In this document: positions 22,501-35,955 of the stretch, piece by piece
Layout of the letters: each line of letters begins with the position of its first letter
Position numbering within the stretch: the first letter of the stretch is position 1
Assembly (NCBI GenBank): GCA_023374045.1
Contig: CM041776.1
Location: 279,805,999 to 279,869,998, forward strand
Source: Limonium bicolor
Lineage: Eukaryota > Streptophyta > Magnoliopsida > Caryophyllales > Plumbaginaceae
Length of the DNA: 64,000 bases
Direction: 5' to 3'
Notes under the pieces: generated by a model
Told to the model about the DNA's origin: nothing
Seen by the model: the letters and a program-made list of their open reading frames with translations, nothing else
Databases searched by the model: none
Program-made: the position numbers and the translations under genes

Positions 22501-25019
22501 ACACATTTTATACCTTAAGGTAATAACTTACCTTATATGTTATAAATTATTTTCTTGGTAATATAACCTATAGTTTTTCGGCCTTACTTATTTAAGGTTA
22601 TACAAATTTTTATACCAAAGTTTGAAGCTTAAATCAAACTTAAACTTAACACACCTTATTTATAAACTTACCCTTAAATCAAGACAACTCTTGTACTTGA
22701 TTTTTCCTTGAATTTCCAAGCTCTCAAATGGTATCTTTGTAGATATTTCGAACTCCTTGTATATATAGGAGATCTATTTGTTAGACTTCTAACAAGAGTT
22801 TATAAATAATATTTGTAGTAATTTTTACAAGGTTTACCTTAGGAATTTATCAAGGTATTTTTGATACACCTTGAGATGGTTGAAGATCCAAATTTCCTTC
22901 ATGAAATAATGAAGAGAGTATGGATTTAGAAGACAAATATTTTCGGACATATAGGAGAATTTGTCTAGGGTTTTCAAATATGAAAATACCTTAGATTAAC
23001 CTTGATTACTCCTTGAATTGATGTCGAATCAAGACAACTCCTTGGAGTACAAATTGTTGGCAATTTCTTGTAAGCTTGATAGGATTATTCTTGCTTCAAG
23101 ACTTGATAGAATTAACTAGGAAATAACATTAAAATGGTGTTAGGAACTAGTACACCATTAAAGGAGTTATTAGAACTTAGGAATTAACTTAGGAGATTAA
23201 GAAAGGAGAAAAGAGAGAGTGAGTTAGAAGAGAGCTTACCATTCGTGAGTGATGGTAAGGGACAATGGAGAAGCCTTACGTAAGTTTTAGTAGTAGGAAT
23301 TGAGAGTAGTCAATGATCTAATTGTATTGTTTATTGGTCATTATTGCTTGTCTTTATTTTAGTTTATTTGCTTACTTAATTTAGACTTGAAAATCAGATT
23401 GCAAGAGTCTTCCAAATGCAATTGTTCTTTACGGTAATGGGTAGTCACTAAATGAGATGATGACTAAGTCTATAACATAGGTATTAGATTTAGGTAGTTA
23501 ATTAACATTTTATTAGCTTCATTATTGTATTAACTTTGTGTTTACCTGCAGATGTGCTCGGCTGGGTGGAGCACTTCAACGATTCCCTTTCAAGCTCACT
23601 CACGGTATTCACTAGCTAGTAGTCTACGTTTTGTATATTTGCATAAGTAGTGTAATTAACATTGTTAACTCCTCTTGTGTTGCAGGTGTTCGACTGGAAT
23701 TTGATGAAGCAGTGGGTGCTCCACTTCTCACGGTAATATACATACTAGTATAGGTAGGTTTTTTGTTTGCATTAGATTAATTATTGCTGTTAACTTATCT
23801 TCTTTTGCAGGTCTTGATCGGTATTAATGGAGGAGCAGCCCCACTTCTTTGTACCCATACGGTAATGGAGATAGGAATCCATTTAGTTTTGTTTTCATTT
23901 GATCATTATAGCACTATTTTTTTTGTTTACATGTGCAGGTGGTGATCGACATGTTGGAGTGGAGCATCACGCAGCTTCCTTCCAGTAGCCTCACGGCTAA
24001 AGAGCTGCTACTTTGTTATTTAATCCTCCTAATGCTATACTTTGCTAGTTTGATTAACATTTCTAGTTTGTCCTCTCTTGCAGGTAGTGTTGCTCGCATT
24101 TGCTGGAGAATGGAGCTCCACCGATGCAATCAATTGCTGGAATGAATGGTAAGAATTTAAGTTTGAATTTTTAATGTCTTTATGTTATAGCTAGGATATA
24201 CATTAGCTTATTGTTTATGTGCAATCATTGAGCATTAATTATGTTTATTTGCTGCAGGTTGGACGGTAGTAGAAGAGCACTCCCTACAGCACAACAACAT
24301 GTCAACGTAATGGTACTAGCATGTTGTATTTGATTTGTTAATTTATAGCATAACTATTGTTTATGTGTATAGTTATCTTTGTTATTATTCTCCTGCAGGC
24401 CTACGTAATGGAGAGACTTCTCCTTAGTGCTATAATGTTATATTATCAAATACTAAGTGTGGAGATGAGTCATTATATTACAAGACATATTTTTTTTTGA
24501 AGCAGAACTAGTCAATTTAGACTAGAAATCTCGCCCATATAGAGGTCAATTGGGACTGATTTTCATTTGACTTTTGTTACACTATATTGTACTAAGATCA
24601 TACCAATATGTGTAATAGGTTCCAGCATTTATTTGGTACATTTTTATTATGGTAAAAGATGAAAGATTTAAGGTAAAAATGTTGATTTTAGGTACCTTTT
24701 TGTCCTAAAAATCACCCCCATTTGTACTATGAGTTTAGTACTGGAACCAATTGATTTAGATGGTCATTTTATTCACTTTTAAGTTTATCAATTCGTGGCT
24801 CCTCAAAAACTTCAAGTCAAATGCGTAAAACGCATTTTCGTGACACCTAGAGGTGCGTTTCTGTGCTTTAAGGATTTTTCTGGGAATTAATTAGTCGCTA
24901 TGACTTCCAAGTGTTTATATGTTTTCTTAGGGTTTAATAAACCCCCAAATAATATTTATAATTCTTCAAATAATATTTATTTACTTATATTTAATTATTT
25001 CAATGTTAGGGGTATTTCA
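19586..25019 (-). repeat. Chromovirus LTR copy 2 (5434 bp), middle LTR
   Basis: It has the same termini and internal order as LTR 1. It is shorter mainly because about 152 bp, one module of the splice-like array, is missing at about 24110-24125, together with many one- to three-base deletions. It separates the two internal regions and has no target duplication of its own. Confidence 0.9.
23540..24430 (+). other. Module array in LTR 2 (one module deleted)
   Basis: The acceptor-like sites of LTR 1 recur from 23552 to 24399. Modules 5 and 6 are fused at a shared ATGGAAGCTCCACC-type motif, removing the intervening donor and acceptor. The remaining modules match LTR 1 almost exactly. Confidence 0.6.
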
Positions 25020-25032
25020 GTCTACCCCCCTT
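25020..25032 (-). promoter_or_regulatory. Polypurine tract of internal region 2
   Basis: The minus strand reads AAGGGGGGTAGAC immediately before LTR 2, identical to the tract at 14229-14241. Confidence 0.8.
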
Positions 25033-25689
25033 AAAAGGACTTCGTCCCGAAGTCATAATTTATATTCGTTCATCCTATGGAATCAAGTTCCTCGTATCTA
25101 CTCCTGTCCACTTATCATTCTTGGGTGTCAATATTGTATTGACACTACTATATTCCATCACTACTCTGAGTGTATATAATTCCTATAGACAAATATTCTT
25201 TATTCGAGATAATAATATATCACTGCATAATAACTCAATAAATACTGTAAAACCATACATGTTCCAACTTCCTAGCTATCCCACTCGGTCATCACTGCAC
25301 AAGTGCAATACCAAATCCTCAGTTCTACAGAGTGCAGAGGCGTAAACCCTTGACAGTGAATCTCTTGTGTGATTGTAGGAATAAATATAATATACTGTAA
25401 AATATTAAGTGCTTCATAAACATTCAAGTGTTACATAGAACACACAAATAATCATTCAATTGTCACATAGGACATACTAATAACCAACCAAATGTCACAT
25501 AGGACATAACCATCTAATTAATTGCACACATGCGCAACAAACAATCAAACACAAATAACCATACATAAGAATAATATAGACTGCAGATATGCAAGTCGCA
25601 TGTGGTGCTCTACCCCCCTTAAAAAGGGTTACGCCCACGTACCCCTACAAGTATACACAAAACGAAAAGAAAATTGTTGGATACTTGTC

Positions 25690-26160
25690 TCGCATGGAGT
25701 CTTCTAACTCCCATGTCGCCTCCTCATATCGTGGTTTACCACAGAGCTTTGACCATTCTAATGGTCTTGTTTCTGTCTCCCTAGTGTTGGAGTCTAAATG
25801 CGAACTGGGTCTCCTCATATCTAAGTGTAGGATTTAGCTCGAGTGTCTCGGGCTCTAAGTCACGTGATGGGTGAGGCACATATTGCTTAGCTGAGAAATG
25901 TGAAACACATTGTGCACTCTCCCTAGCTTAACATATGAGTCTAATTGTAGGCTAATGGGCCCACTCGCTCCGTAATAAGGTACGGTCCTACATACTTCGG
26001 GCTAAGCTTGCCCTTCTGCCCTAATCTAAAATTCCCTTCAAGGTGAAACTCTAAGGAAGACTCGATCGCCTATTGCGAACTCGAGGTCTCTCCTATGGAT
26101 GTCAGTATATGACTTTGTCCGTTTACGAGGTATAGCCCTCAAGAATCTATGTATTCTTTG
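25690..26160 (-). pseudogene. Integrase C-terminus and chromodomain remnant, internal 2
   Basis: This is the counterpart of 14885-15380. It keeps the GKLSP and VFHIS-type motifs but carries extra single-base deletions, so its open frames are shorter. Catalytic domains are again missing. Confidence 0.8.
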
Positions 26161-29049
26161 ACATGTTCTCTAGTGCATTAGTATGCTTTTATTATTTTTT
26201 TTAATCCCGTAAGTATGGGTGAAGGTGATCTACTATCTTGTAATTGCCAATATTATTTCATGGCTTGTTTAAACTATTTGTGTATAACACACTTCCATTA
26301 ATCGCCTCTTAGTTGTAGTCATCGACGCTCGTGTCTTTGTATTAATATTGGGCATATTATAATCCCTTTATAGGTCATCATCTTGTGATCTGGTATTTGA
26401 GTTTACTGTCGCCATATACGGCTTTCGTTTTCAATTAAAGTCTGAGCTACGGTCGAGCCGTGCTCTTATGTATATTAGAGAAATTTCTTGATATTATTGA
26501 CTCACTATTGGTTCGTATATACACGATTATATCGTCTGTTCATCAGTATACCACAGTAGGGTTCCTGTTAAGGTTTCTAACAAGGTGTAGTTTCCTCTCA
26601 TTAAACATGTTATTGTGATTGTGAATCAACTCTGGTGAGTATTGTATAATTTATATTTTATATTCTACCATGTTTATAGGTAGTTCCATTTAATATATTG
26701 GGTTTTAATTCCTAAAAGACTAAAGTCGATCTTTCCTTCCAGATGGCAATTTGGCCATATTTTAGAAGATAGCTAGAGAATACTGTTATTATAAGTAATT
26801 TTCTCTTGATCTATATTTGATTTATTAACACGGTTCATGGGATAATAATAGTTAGTATTTCCCTCATAATTGATTATTTTTCCGTCATATGCGGAGTTGT
26901 TTTAGCTATTTAATCTCCTCGGGGTAACTAGACAACTTAACTCTAACTTACACCTTCCACAACTCATATATTCATTTATTAATTTTATATTAAAATTAGG
27001 AATAAATACTTACTTATCACAGAAACATTTGTGACCACTTGTAAGGAGTCTCAGGAATCATCCAACCCTGACGGGGTCAGCGTCAGTGTTGAACTATCCT
27101 TCCACACCATTTTGTGTTTGGTTTTCCCTTGATCTGACCAGGATCAAGTTCGACCTCCCACGTCAAATATCAAACAATCACATAATTGTCATTTCCAAAT
27201 TTTATCTTATTAACTTTGTGACGTGGTGAGTACTACATTTTCTCCTGATCACTATACTACTATCCAATAATGTTATAACCTATACTTGAATCTAGGGTAT
27301 TACCAAAATCCCCGAAATATTCCTTTGTCAAATCATCAAGCGGGGAAGCCAGTTTTTCCTCTTGGCATTAAAGATAAATTCTTATTAAAGCATCTAGGCT
27401 CATACTGTCTAATAACTATATCCATCAATCATTTAACTCTTAAATCCATCATACAAGTAATAATTCCGTCATGGACTTGCATACTTTAGAATACTCTCTT
27501 CACTTTAAAAGGCTTATCTAGTATTTCTCCTATTAGGGCTTGATTATTGCCTATACTTGATTATCATTTTGGAGCAAAGACAGTCACAGTTAGACTTCAA
27601 GAAAAGTTTTCATGACTCCATCCACAACTATAGTTCCATAAAGTATCATTTCCTCCACCTTAAAGCTTAGCTTTTTCCTTATTCCATCTAAAATCCATAA
27701 ATTGAATCATATGTTCACCCTAGTCAAGTATCTCTTAATATTAGTACCATCTCAACTAAGGATTTCCAGTTTGAATTCTACTGTTTAGTAACAGGACAAT
27801 CAAGGCTTGTTTGTTTTTATCTCTTAGAAACGTGGTTAATCCACTAGCTCAATGGCTTCCAAAAATAAGTCGGTTAGGTATGTCAAATAGAGGATTTAGA
27901 ATCACAGGGTTTAGTATATAACGTTAACGGTTTACGTATAAAATAATGGTTACAACCTAGGGTATGTTTCCCTACTTTTATATTTATTTACACTCATTTT
28001 TGTGTATATATTGTTTCACACTCTTATATAACTTACACTCACTCTCAGTGTATGTATTAGTTTAAGCCTTTGGTATACTGACACTACCTTTATGTAAGTG
28101 TCAAGGAAATCGTTTGTTATCATGTTTACTAAGTTTATATTACATATGTTTTAACCTTAGTTGATTCTGCGATCTTTTATTCGCATTTTTTGAGCTGTCA
28201 TAGTAGACATATGCTCGTATAAATTCATAAGGTTAGTATAGGACATGTGTCTCAAATAGGGTAGGTATATTTAATGATACTTTAGCCCTCTGAAATGTAT
28301 CAATACCTCCATGTTTTAGGTTAATAACCTCCAAATTATATTTATATATGTAGCATTTGGTGTGCTAATTAGGTAATTCTCCCCCACTTTAGAAAATATA
28401 TATTCAAGATTTGTTCTCTCCCCTTTTTTTTTTTAATTGGAGTCCAGCGTTGTTATATTGGTACTAGCTGAGACCCTTGGTATTTGCTCAGGTATTTCAA
28501 AACCCGTGCTTATAATGGGATGTTTAGTATATTTTTGAGATTCTGTTTCTCAATTGTCATATTCAAGGTTTCTCACTATTTTCTCGAGTTTATAAGATTG
28601 TAAGATTTCCTAGACTCGCACTGAGCGTAAGCTCGGTGCCTGGGTATCCCATAAAATTTCAGTGTTTGCTCTTTACGTGAGCTCTTTGACAGTTCTGTAG
28701 TCTTAAGTATTTATATTAATGTATTCCCTTCATGACATCTGCTCGTCATTTAGGCAGGTCATAATTTGTAGTTAAGTATTTCGTGAGTAGGATCATGCCG
28801 GGTCAAAGTACTTGGCATTATGCCTCGGGATATTCCCGACCTTCGCTCATAGGCTCAGGTGACCACGGTCTCATAGGTAAGGGAAATAATTATCGAAGTA
28901 TCCCATTATGTGAGAGGTTACCTAATTTAGGTCTCTCTAAAGTTGGTACTTACTAGTCACTATATAAGTCTCATTGACTGATAATTATAACACACATTTA
29001 TGCATCATGCATTTAGTTTAGGTTCTAGGCTTACCGGTCTCGCGCTGAG
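26161..29049 (-). other. AT-rich non-coding replacement of pol, internal 2
   Basis: This matches 15381-18329 with scattered small indels. No pol domain or other gene is visible. Confidence 0.55.
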
Positions 29050-30130
29050 CGCTCGCCTCAGCGCCTGAAGTTCCCACTGTCTACGGGGTATTTCTTTGGA
29101 ACTATCTCCTTTCCCTTATGACTCCGGATGAGGATGGCTGTCCTGCCGGTCCTGTAGTAAGTATTATCTGCGCCTTGACCTCCTCCGGGTCCGCCCGTTT
29201 CCACAGCTGGTGTTCTCTGCGAACCTCTAGCTCCTTTGTATACTCGACTCCCTGGATTGGAAAAGCATTCATACTCCCGTGACCTTCCTTTTGCAATACG
29301 GCACTCCACCTTCCTTCCTGCGCAATCTACGCCTGGGTGATCTTTTCCACAACGTTTACAGTAATAGTGTCGTCGGGTTGGCTTGTTGCCTCTAGGTGCT
29401 GTTCTTAGTGGTGAGCATCAATAGTGGGCCGGTCAGACGAGGGATCTGCTCCTTCGTCTTCTGACCATGGAAATCCTTCCGCCCTTCTTCTTTTCAAAGA
29501 ATTTCTTCTCTTCTTGCAGTAACCGCCAGAGGTTGCTCCATCATCTCCTTCAGTATTCTTCCTTTTCTTTCTTCCTGTGTCGGAGTGTCGACTCCTGGTA
29601 TATAGTTCATCAAACTGGTGCACCGTGCGCAGTATGGTCAACTGTTTGTCTCCCTTGGATTAAGGTCTTGATCTCCTGCCTTTTCCTCTGTTTATGTGTT
29701 CGGGGTAGTACTTCTCCCGCAACACTTCTACGAACTCTGTCCATTCAAATTCCGGTGTAGCTCTACGGTGGCCCTCAATAGTCCGCCACCAAATGTCAGC
29801 TGCGTTCAGGTTTATGCGGCGATGTCGACCTGTGGTCTTCTGGAACTCCGACAGTCTTGAACGCCTTCTGGTGCTCTGCAATGAACTTCTCCAGTGCGGC
29901 GGGGTCCGGTTCCCCTGAATAAGTTGGTACCTTGCGTCTGCAACGCTCTTCAACCAGTTGGTTTCTCTGGGCCGCGGCGGGTGGGGTATGGCTCCCGTAA
30001 ATTGACTCCTAGTTCCGTGCGAAAGTTGCCATGGCTGCTGTTAGTCTTGTACTGTTGGAACATCCGCCGGTGTCTCGCTACTGCGTCCACTGCTGTCTCC
30101 CTGGTCCTTCGCTGGTCGACATCTAAGATA
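29050..30130 (-). pseudogene. Chromovirus gag remnant, internal 2
   Basis: It is nearly the same sequence as 18330-19366. On the minus strand it includes LNAADIWWRTIEGHRRATPE, then FVEVLREKYYPEHINRGKGR, the classic gag core, and the zinc knuckle near 29340. Its disrupting frameshifts differ in part from those of internal 1, so each copy keeps some stretches open that the other has lost. It is non-functional as it stands. Confidence 0.85.
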
Positions 30131-30308
30131 GTATATTTTATTTCTACTCGGTTGCTACACCGTATCACATACACAATCAAAAACATGTAAGTAAGCTAAC
30201 TACTAGCAATAAATATCCCTAGGGTTTTCTTTTCTAGGTCACGAATCCTCACGACGTTTCCCGTAACCCAATATTCCTATGCTCATTGTCCTAGACTCAG
30301 TATCTTTC

Positions 30309-30336
30309 ATCAGAGCGGTACTCCGCTCTGATACCA
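30309..30336 (-). promoter_or_regulatory. Primer-binding site with overlapping hairpin, internal 2
   Basis: The TGGTATCAGAGC PBS is at 30325-30336. The same perfect 10-bp stem as in internal 1 is at 30309-30332. Confidence 0.9.
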
Positions 30337-30341
30337 CTTTT

Positions 30342-33300
30342 TGTAACACCCCTAAGTCTTAAAAACCTTTAGACATCATAACTCCTAGCATATAAGTATC
30401 AATCGGCAGGGAAAATAAAACTAACTATCCTTGGTGTTACACGCCGTCACTCACCCTTGTGAGTAACAAGGCATCCTTACTCTTCCAACATTACAACTTC
30501 CACACGCTGTGATGAACAGATACTGAGCACTCTACTTATTACAACCAAATCCAACTAAATGAGCAACTAACTGAAATACAACAAACTCCAAAATATAATA
30601 CATAACAAATCCACAAGTGTTTTATAAAAACACAGCGGCTACCCTGTTCCCCGCACTCCGGCTTCTGTATTCTTCAGAGACCTGAAATGTTTGGCCCAAT
30701 GAAGGGCTCAGCAAACTATGCTGGTATGCTAAATGTAGTCCTAAGTCTTCTAGACTCCTTAAGTCGTTTTAGCCATCTTGATATTAGATTCTTTACATGA
30801 AATGCCGGTTTACAATAACAGTAACAACTGTAAACACTTAACAAACACATAACAATTCACCTGTACACAACAATGTACATTAATACAACACCAATAACCA
30901 CACATCAATAATCCATATCAATAACCAATAATCACACATCAATAATCCTTAACAATAACCAAACAAGATATGCGTATTAAACTGTACTTGTTAGTTAGTC
31001 ACTTGGCTCTTAACCTTTAAACCAATCATTTAACCTTTTCCATTTAATTTCAATCTCAAGTGTCATGATAAGACAAACCTTAATAACCTGTGAAAATGGA
31101 CAGTGTGTCCCACTGGGTTCCAAAGGAACCGTTACCAGTAGACCTTATGGCCCTGGATAAATATATGTAATGACCGATCCGGTCGAAACTGTGCACCAAC
31201 GGCAGTGCATTCCGCCATCCCCGAATGTGGCTGATGGATTTGGAGTGACTCCCTTCTTGAGTCCCTCATAGTGATCACAATGCGCAACCAGAAAGTCGAA
31301 ACGATCTGGATTCCTCTCTTTATAAGTTAGCCCTTTTTGTCAGTGACATAATAACCAATACTCGAAATAAGACTATCACATTTGACCCTTGTTAGGTTCA
31401 GTAATACCTAAAGGTCAGTTAGTCTTTTTTTTTCCAGTTTAGATGTATAAACTTTAGTCGCAAGACATTCGCGCATAAAATACAACGCAACAGTTTGGGC
31501 AATCCCACATACAACATCATTCACATAAAATCATAGATATCTTCTTAAACATTTAATCACACAATGTCTGGACCTCAGGATAATCCTTAGGACATTCAGA
31601 CCACACAATTAACATACCGTTCACCAAGTAACTGCTAGCTTGACAAACTCCTGTTCAGTAGTCCCTCTCCGTACACTGTTATTTAAACATGCAATACCGG
31701 TAGTATTAATATAACTATTCACTAAATATCACAGTATTGTCACTGTAGTGTTTATACTCGTGGTATAATAACTCCGTATGTTATTTATTTTTCCCCTGTT
31801 ATTTTAACAGCGGTTCTAGATAACCTAGCAGTTCATCATTTTATGTGAAACTCACATGTGATAATGAATTATCATTTATACGGTACATCTTTACCTCATT
31901 AATTATATACTTATAACTACTTCCACTTATCATTTATATTATATCCCTTGGTCATTTTTATTATAACCAAAATTATTTTATAAACTTTATATTATATTCC
32001 TTAATATACCATAATACATTATATTACCTAGTTTCACTTCCTTGCCTTATTAAATTACAAAACCAACCTTATTAATCCGGTATTTATATATTATACCCAA
32101 CAATTTAATAAATTACTAAATAACCACATATTATTTTCCGGTAGTCATAATTGATCCCGATAACTTTTACAACTTACCAAATGACCATATACTCTTATAA
32201 TTTATTAAATACCCTTATCAATTTCGAAAATTGTAAAACAATTATATTAACTTCTATAAATTGTCAAATAACCTTATAACTTTTATAATTCACTAATTAC
32301 CCTCATTATCCTTTGTAAATATTAATTAACCACCTCCTTTTTACAAATCACCAAATACTCTTATTATTTCGGTAACTACAAATTAATACCACCAATTTTA
32401 TAAATTACCAATTAAGTCCATAACCTTTCGGTTTCAACATATAATTTATTATTCATACTTTTAACCCCAAAACTTTATATAAGTTACATATTAACTTATA
32501 AACTATAGTTTAAATATTTTATTTCTTTAATTAACCAAAGTAACCCATATCTTTTCTTAAATTGCATTTCCGCCCATATTAATTTCTATCTTCCATATAT
32601 ACTTCCATAAATTACATATTCACCCCAAAACTTTATAAACTTAATATTTTATGTCATAAATCATTTTAACCCAAAGTTTTTGGTCAACACTTTGACCAAG
32701 ACTTAATTTCTTAATTAATACTTCATTATACCCATAAAATCATTTATATTTTCGGTAATACCAAACTTCCCAATAATCACAAAATAGTCCCAAAACTTTA
32801 TTAAATGTTATTCTTAACACTTAAACACTTATTTAAATTCATCAAAATTCATAATATTAATTCCTATTTTTATTATATCATAAATTATCAAACAGCTCCT
32901 TTGTTTCGGTAATATATATTTGTACACTAAACTTTTCAAATATTACATTTTAACCACATAACTTTATAATTAGTCATTTAAATACTTGTAGCTATTTTTA
33001 ATACTCCCAAAAATTATAATATAAATTAACATACTTATATATTTCAAAAATCATTCAAATAATACATATCATTCTCGGCTCCAATTTTATTTTACTATAT
33101 AGTTTTAAAACTTGCTTTAAACCTTATAATAAATACTTATAAATGTATATAAGCCATATAACACTTCTAAAAATTATGCTAATGACTTAGAATGATTATA
33201 AACTAAAAATAGAACATATTATCCTTAGATATTTTGGTTTTAATATATGTGTATCCTAATTAATTTTTGTGACACATTTTTTTATACCTTAAGGTAATAA

Positions 33301-35950
33301 CCTTACCTTATATGTTATAAATTATTTTCTTGGTAATATAACCTATAGTTTTTCGGCCTTACTTTATTTAGAGGTTATACAAAATTTTTATACCAAAGTT
33401 TGAAGCTTAAATCAAACTTAAACTTAACACACCTTATTTATATAAACTTACCCTTAAATCAAGACAACTCTTGTACTTGATTTTCCTTGAATTTCCAAGC
33501 TCTTCAAATGGTATCTTGTTGTAGATATTTCGAACTCCTTGTATATATATAGGAGATCTATTGTTAGACTTCTAACAAGAGTTTATAAATAATATTTGTA
33601 GTAATTTTTACAAGGGTTTACCTTAGGAATTTAACAAGGTATTTTTGATACACCTTGAGATGGTTGAAGATCCAAATTTCCTTCATGAAATAATGAAGAG
33701 AGTATGGATTTAGAAGACAAAATATTTTCGGACATATAGGAGAATTTGTCTAGGGTTTTCAAATATGAAAATACCTTAGATTAACCTTGATTACTCCTTG
33801 AATTGATGTCGAATCAAGACAACTCCTTGGAGTACAAATTGTTGGCAATTTCTTGTAAGCTTGATAGGATTATTCTTGCTTCAAGACTTGATAGAATTAA
33901 CTAGGAAATAACATTAAAATGGTGTTAGGAACTAGTACACCATTAAAGGAGTTATTAGAACTTAGGAATTAACTTAGGAGATTAAGAAAGGAGAAAAGAG
34001 AGAGTGAGTTAGAAGAGAGCTTACCATTCGTGAGTGATGGTAAGGGACAATGGAGAAGCCTTACGTAAGTTTTAGTAGTAGGAATTGAGAGTAGTCAATG
34101 ATCTAATTGTATTGTTTATTGGTCATTATTGCTTGTCTTTATTTTAGTTTATTTGCTTACTTAATTTAGACTTGAAAATCAGATTGCAAGAGTCTTCCAA
34201 ATGCAATTGTTCTTTACGGTAATGGGTAGTCACTAAATGAGATGATGACTAAGTCTATAACATAGGTATTAGATTTAGGTAGTTAATTAACATTTTATTA
34301 GCTTCATTATTGTATTAACTTTGTGTTTACCTGCAGATGTGCTCGGCTGGGTGGAGCACTTCAACGATTCCCTTTCAAGCTCACTCACGGTATTCACTAG
34401 CTAGTAGTCTACGTTTTGTATATTTGCATAAGTAGTGTAATTAACATTGTTAACTCCTCTTGTGTTGCAGGTGTTCGACTGGAATTTGATGAAGCAGTGG
34501 GTGCTCCACTTCTCACGGTAATATACATACTAGTATAGGTAGGTTTTTGTTTGCATTAGATTAATTATTGCTGTTAACTTATCTTCTTTTTGCAGGTCTT
34601 GATCGGTATTAATGGAGGAGCAGCCCCACTTCTTTGTACCCATACGGTAATGGAGATAGGAATCCATTTAGTTTTTTTCATTTGATCATTATAGCACTAT
34701 TTTTTTTGTTTACATGTGCAGGTGGTGATCGACATGTTGGAGTGGAGCATCACGCAGCTTCCTTCCAGCCTCACGGCTAAAGAGCTGCTACTTTGTTATT
34801 TAATCCTCCTAATGCTATACTTTGCTAGTTTGATTAACATTTCTAGTTTGTCCTCTCTTGCAGGTAGTGTTGCTCGCATTTGCTGGAGAATGGAAGCTCC
34901 ACCTTGAGGAATCTTTATGTAATGGAGCATTAATATTGGTAAGTATGTTTTGTTGATTAATAACAAGATATTGTTTATTTACTAATGACATCTACTTGTT
35001 CTTATCCTGCAGGTGTAGCTGCTCGGTTTATTCAGAGCAAATGGAAGCTCCACCGATGCAATCAATTGCTGGAATGAATGGTAAGAATTTAAGTTTGAAT
35101 TTTTAATGTCTTTATGTTATAGCTAGGATATACATTAGCTTATTGTTTATGTGCAATCATTGAGCATTAATTATGTTTATTTGCTGCAGGTTGGACGGTA
35201 GTAGAAGAGCACTCCCTACAGCACAACAACATGTCAACGTAATGGTACTAGCATGTTGTATTTGATTTGTTAATTTATAGCATAACTATTGTTTATGTGT
35301 ATAGTTATCTTTGTTATTATTCTCCTGCAGGCCTACGTAATGGAGAGACTTCTCCTTAGTGCTATAATGTTATATTATCAAATACTAAGTGTGGAGATGA
35401 GTTATTATATTACAAGACATATTTTTTTTTGAAGCAGAACTAGTCAATTTAGACTAGAAATCTCGCCCCATATAGAGGTCAATTGGGACTGATTTTCATT
35501 TGACTTTTGTTACACTATATTGTACTAAGATCATACCAATATGTGTAATAGGTTCCAGCATTTATTTGGTACATTTTTTATGGTAAAAGATGAAAGATTT
35601 AAGGTAAAAATGTTGATTTTAGGTACCTTTTTGTCCTAAAAATCACCCCCATTTGTACTATGAGTTTAGTACTGGAACCAATTGATTTAGATGGTCATTT
35701 TATTCACTTTTAAGTTTATCAATTCGTGGCTCCTCAAAAACTTCAAGTCAAATGCGTAAAACGCATTTTCGTGACACCTAGAGGTGCGTTTCTGTGCTTT
35801 AAGGATTTTTCTGGGAATTAATTAGTCGCTATGACTTCCAAGTGTTTTATATGTTTTCTTAGGGTTTAATAAACCCCTAAATAATATTATAATTCTTCAA
35901 ATAATATTTATTTACTTATATTTAATTATTTCAATGTTAGGGGTATTTCA
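30342..35950 (-). repeat. Chromovirus LTR copy 3 (5609 bp), outer LTR
   Basis: It keeps the full module array and is close to LTR 1 over most of its length. Its first 70 bp or so (30342-30410) are clearly diverged, for example AGTCTTAAAAACC in place of ATCTTAAACC. It ends GGGGTATTTCA directly at the CTACT target duplication. Confidence 0.9.
34325..35360 (+). other. Module array in LTR 3
   Basis: All eight modules of LTR 1 are present, from the acceptor at 34337 to the one at 35331. Small deletions inside module 4 (34770) and in intron-like spacers are the main differences. Confidence 0.6.
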
Positions 35951-35955
35951 CTACT

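Larger units (their letters stand above)
8596..35955 (-). mobile_element. Chromovirus LTR-retrotransposon array (three LTRs, two internals)
   Basis: The structure is LTR-internal-LTR-internal-LTR, flanked by one 5-bp target duplication CTACT (8596-8600 and 35951-35955). Each LTR reads TGTAACACC...GGGGTATTTCA on the plus strand. The element is on the minus strand: PBS, then gag, then an integrase/chromodomain tail, then PPT. A single target duplication around the whole array points to unequal recombination of one insertion, not separate insertions. The insertion interrupts the copia integrase region, which continues on the far side (35956). The internal regions lack protease, reverse transcriptase and RNase H, so the element is non-autonomous. 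Confidence 0.85.
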
